Source of the DNA: Actinomycetes bacterium
Lineage (GTDB): Bacteria > Actinomycetota > Acidimicrobiia > Acidimicrobiales > Palsa-688
Assembly: GCA_021846485.1 (NCBI GenBank)
Contig: JAJZWW010000161.1
Coordinates: 1 to 7,219 of the forward strand
Length of the DNA stretch: 7,219 nt
Direction of reading: 5' to 3'
This document shows, piece after piece, positions 5,566 through 7,219 of this stretch; positions within the stretch are counted from its first letter, which is position 1; each line of letters starts with the position of its first letter. Under the pieces are notes generated by a model. It did not search any database. It had not been told where the DNA came from and was given only the letters and a program-made list of their open reading frames with translations. A program made the position numbers and the translations under genes.

Positions 5566-5983
5566 TGTAGTCGAACAGCGCCCGGTTGTCGCCCTCGAGG
5601 GTGTCGACGCGGTGCTTGACCACGTCGCCGATGCTCACGATCCCGACGAGCGCCCCGCCGCTGACCACGGGCACGTGGCGGATCCGCTCGGTCGTCATCA
5701 GGGCCATCAACGACTCCACCTCGTCGTCTGGGGAGGCGGTGAGGACGTCGGCGACCATGATGTCGGACACCGGCCCTCCGAGGATCCCCGCACCGGTGTC
5801 GTGCAGCCGGCGCGCCACGTCTCTCTCCGAGACGATGCCATCCACCCGGCGACCGTCCGCGCTGACGACGAGCGCTCCGATGCCGTGCTCGGCGAGCAGA
5901 GCCAGGACCTCGGCGACAGTGGCGTCGGGCGCGACGGTGGTGACGAAGCGCCCCTTGCGGTCCAGAAGCTTGCCGATGCGCAT
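5552..5983 (-). CDS. CBS-domain-pair protein
   Basis: This 143-residue protein consists almost entirely of two CBS domains. The first covers about residues 10-65 (VAPDATVAEVLALLAEHGIGALVVSADG as two segments, then VDGIVSERDVAR), and the second about 72-130 (VSDIMVADVLTASPDDEV, IRHVPVVSGGALVGIVSIGD). Stand-alone CBS pairs of this type usually bind adenine nucleotides or S-adenosyl compounds and act as sensors; the partner here is unknown. The second domain ends in GDVVKHRVDTLEGDN and FDYI, a tail common in this subfamily. The ATG at 5983 is chosen because GGAGG lies five bases upstream (plus 5989-5993); the longer open frame to 6205 adds only Pro-rich low-complexity sequence. It lies downstream of the SbcC-like gene on the same strand but has its own promoter-like box. 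Its 3' end overlaps glcF tail to tail. Confidence 0.95.
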   Translation of the reverse strand: MRIGKLLDRKGRFVTTVAPDATVAEVLALLAEHGIGALVVSADGRRVDGIVSERDVARRLHDTGAGILGGPVSDIMVADVLTASPDDEVESLMALMTTERIRHVPVVSGGALVGIVSIGDVVKHRVDTLEGDNRALFDYINAR

Positions 5984-6007
5984 GCGGTCCTCCGGCTCTC
6001 GGCCCTC

Positions 6008-6013
6008 ATGATA
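6008..6013 (-). promoter_or_regulatory. -10 box of the CBS-domain gene
   Basis: TATCAT on the minus strand fits TANNNT and would start transcription near 6001, giving a leader of about 18 bases that carries the GGAGG ribosome-binding site before the ATG at 5983. A -35 hexamer is not evident. Confidence 0.45.
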
Positions 6014-6172
6014 GCGAGGAGCCGGCACCGGTGGCAGGGACCGCTGCGAAGCCAACACCGGGGGCGAGGTCGGTGGCGGTGGAGAGATCGGCGGCGCCGA
6101 GCTCGTCCCGCAGGGTTCCGCGGTCGCTCGACGATCGAGACGAGGCGTCTCCGGCGCCGCGCCGGGCGTCGG

Positions 6173-6196
6173 GGTGCCAGGGTGCCAGGGTGCCGG
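6173..6196. repeat. Three tandem copies of an 8-bp unit
   Basis: GGTGCCAG occurs at 6173-6180 and 6181-6188, followed by the variant GGTGCCGG at 6189-6196. The array lies in the roughly 240-base gap between the SbcC-like gene and the CBS gene, 25 bases after the end of the former. It is a slippage-prone microrepeat; no function is evident. Confidence 0.85.
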
Positions 6197-6221
6197 GGAC
6201 GACACCTCGCGACTGCCTTCG

Positions 6222-7219
6222 TCAGGCGAGCAGCCGGGCGGTGGCCCGCCGGCCGGGGAGCTTGACCACCTCGACGGCGTTGGGGAGCTGCTCTTTGACG
6301 GAGGCGTCGTGGGTGACGACCAGCACCTGGCGGAACCTCCCGCGGAGCGCCTCGAGGGCCTGGAGCATGCGGGCCTTGCGGTCCTCGTCGAGGGGGCCGA
6401 AGATCTCGTCGAGCACGAGCAGGCCGACGGTCCCGCCCGACTGGAACCTCACGTGCTCGCTGATCGCCACCCGCAGCGCCAGGTTGGCCAGGTCGACCTC
6501 CGAGCCGGAGAAGCGGTCGAGGCCGTACACCCGGCCGGCGTCCCCGATTTGCAGCTCGTAGGTCTCGGGGTCGACGAGCAGCTGGTCGTACTCCCGGTCG
6601 GTGAGCTCCCCGAACAGCTCGGCGGCCTGGGCGGCGAGGCGGGGCCCGACGGAGGCGACCACGGTGTTGCGGAACTCGGAGAGGAGGGTGGCCACCCGGG
6701 CGAGGTGCCGGGTCTCGTTGCCGAGCTCGGCGAGCTGCTCGTGCTGGGCGCGGGCGTCGGCGAGCCGCTTGGCCTCTCCATCGGCACGGGCGCGCCTGGT
6801 GGCTGCGGCCAGCTCGCTCGCCCGGGCGGCCTCCTCGGCCCGGCGGGCGGCGGCCTGGACCTCTTCCCGGGCGACGCTGGCAGCGGCGAGAGCCTGGGGG
6901 TCGAAGCCGAGGGCGCGCACCTCGTCGCGCAGTTGCTCCACCTCGGTCCGGGCGGATGCCAGACGCGTCTCCACGGCGGCCAGCTCGCCGGCCACCGCGG
7001 CTCGCCGCTCCAGGCGGGTGCGGAGCCGGAGCAGCTCCCCGGCGGCCGCCTCGCGGGCGGCGACGCCGCGACGGGCGGCCGCCTCCAGCGCCTCGAGGCG
7101 GCCGAGGTCGGCGCCGGCGGGGTCGAGGGTGCCGGAGCAGGCACCGGCGGGGTCGAGGGTGCCGGAGCAGGCACCGGCGGGGTCGAGGGTGCCGGGGTCG
7201 ATGGCGGCCAGCTGCGAGG
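6222..7219 (-). CDS. SbcC/Rad50-like ATPase, C-terminal part (5' end outside window)
   Basis: The 331 visible residues are the distal part of an SMC/Rad50/SbcC-type ATPase, which works with an SbcD/Mre11 nuclease on DNA ends and hairpins. From the window edge inward: a Cys-containing tandem repeat (visible residues 9-36), a long Ala/Glu/Arg/Leu coiled coil (about 38-175) with LGFDPQAL near its middle, then the C-terminal ABC head. The head has the signature FSGSEVDLANLALRVA (236-251), Walker B LLVLDE (266-271), D-loop GPLDEDR (274-280) and switch histidine VVTHD (300-304). The Walker A half must lie beyond the window. The frame stays open to the edge without a clear start, so the GTG at 6995 is not used as the start. 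An SbcD partner is not visible. RecN or a stand-alone SMC is less likely, given the SGSE signature and the length after the coil. Codon use matches its neighbours. Confidence 0.9.
   Translation of the reverse strand, partial: SQLAAIDPGTLDPAGACSGTLDPAGACSGTLDPAGADLGRLEALEAAARRGVAAREAAAGELLRLRTRLERRAAVAGELAAVETRLASARTEVEQLRDEVRALGFDPQALAAASVAREEVQAAARRAEEAARASELAAATRRARADGEAKRLADARAQHEQLAELGNETRHLARVATLLSEFRNTVVASVGPRLAAQAAELFGELTDREYDQLLVDPETYELQIGDAGRVYGLDRFSGSEVDLANLALRVAISEHVRFQSGGTVGLLVLDEIFGPLDEDRKARMLQALEALRGRFRQVLVVTHDASVKEQLPNAVEVVKLPGRRATARLLA
7111..7200. repeat. Three 30-bp tandem repeats inside the SbcC-like gene
   Basis: Units at 7111-7140, 7141-7170 and 7171-7200. Units 1 and 2 differ at one base (third position, G/A); unit 3 differs from unit 2 only at three bases in its last five. 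On the minus strand each unit encodes ten residues in frame, reading GTLDPAGACS, and the ACS part occurs twice. The unit length is a multiple of three, so copy-number changes keep the gene open. Confidence 0.95.

Noticed and set aside
5984..6205. N-terminal extension of the CBS protein
   Set aside because: Pro/Ser-rich with no domain, it crosses a promoter-like box and the GGAGG site that defines the ATG at 5983.
7111..7200. CRISPR-like array
   Set aside because: The 30-bp units are directly adjacent with no spacers and lie in frame inside a protein-coding gene.

Overview
The window is very GC-rich, has strong G/C bias at third codon positions, TANNNT-type -10 boxes, start codons that look leaderless, and an RNase P RNA with actinobacterial sequence blocks. 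This suggests a high-GC member of the Actinomycetota, possibly an uncultured acidimicrobial lineage. The phylum is a reasonable inference; the lineage is a guess.

Layout. The first 780 bases hold a small minus-strand cassette: a leaderless antitoxin gene of the Phd/YefM type, a PIN-domain (VapC-like) toxin gene that has no ATG, GTG or TTG start, and then the middle of a GNAT acetyltransferase whose 5' half is missing. Bases 781-1298 hold no convincing gene, but do contain a strong 37-base imperfect palindrome and possible frame-broken remnants. Bases 1299-1651 (minus strand) are the RNase P RNA gene rnpB, recognised from the conserved class A blocks and a perfect 12-bp P1 helix. A divergent intergenic region with promoter-like boxes, a hairpin and a 10-bp palindrome separates rnpB from a plus-strand operon.

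That operon (1813-5565) encodes a three-subunit glycolate-oxidase-type enzyme. GlcD is the catalytic FAD subunit, GlcE a second FAD-binding subunit, and GlcF an iron-sulfur electron-transfer subunit with two 4Fe-4S motifs and two cysteine-rich CCG domains. Together they should oxidise glycolate (or a related 2-hydroxy acid such as D-lactate) and pass electrons towards the quinone pool. glcE follows glcD by 19 bases, and glcE and glcF share a GTGA stop/start.

On the minus strand beyond the operon are a two-CBS-domain protein, whose 3' end overlaps that of glcF by 14 bases, and the C-terminal part of an SbcC/Rad50-like ATPase that runs off the right edge. The visible part of that ATPase contains a 30-bp in-frame tandem repeat beside its coiled coil.

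Most genes are ordinary housekeeping or metabolic genes. The points most worth a second look are the start-less toxin, the compensatory base changes in the RNase P P4 helix, the coding minisatellite in the SbcC-like gene, and the palindromes in the two intergenic regions. I did not find a clear undescribed multi-gene system.
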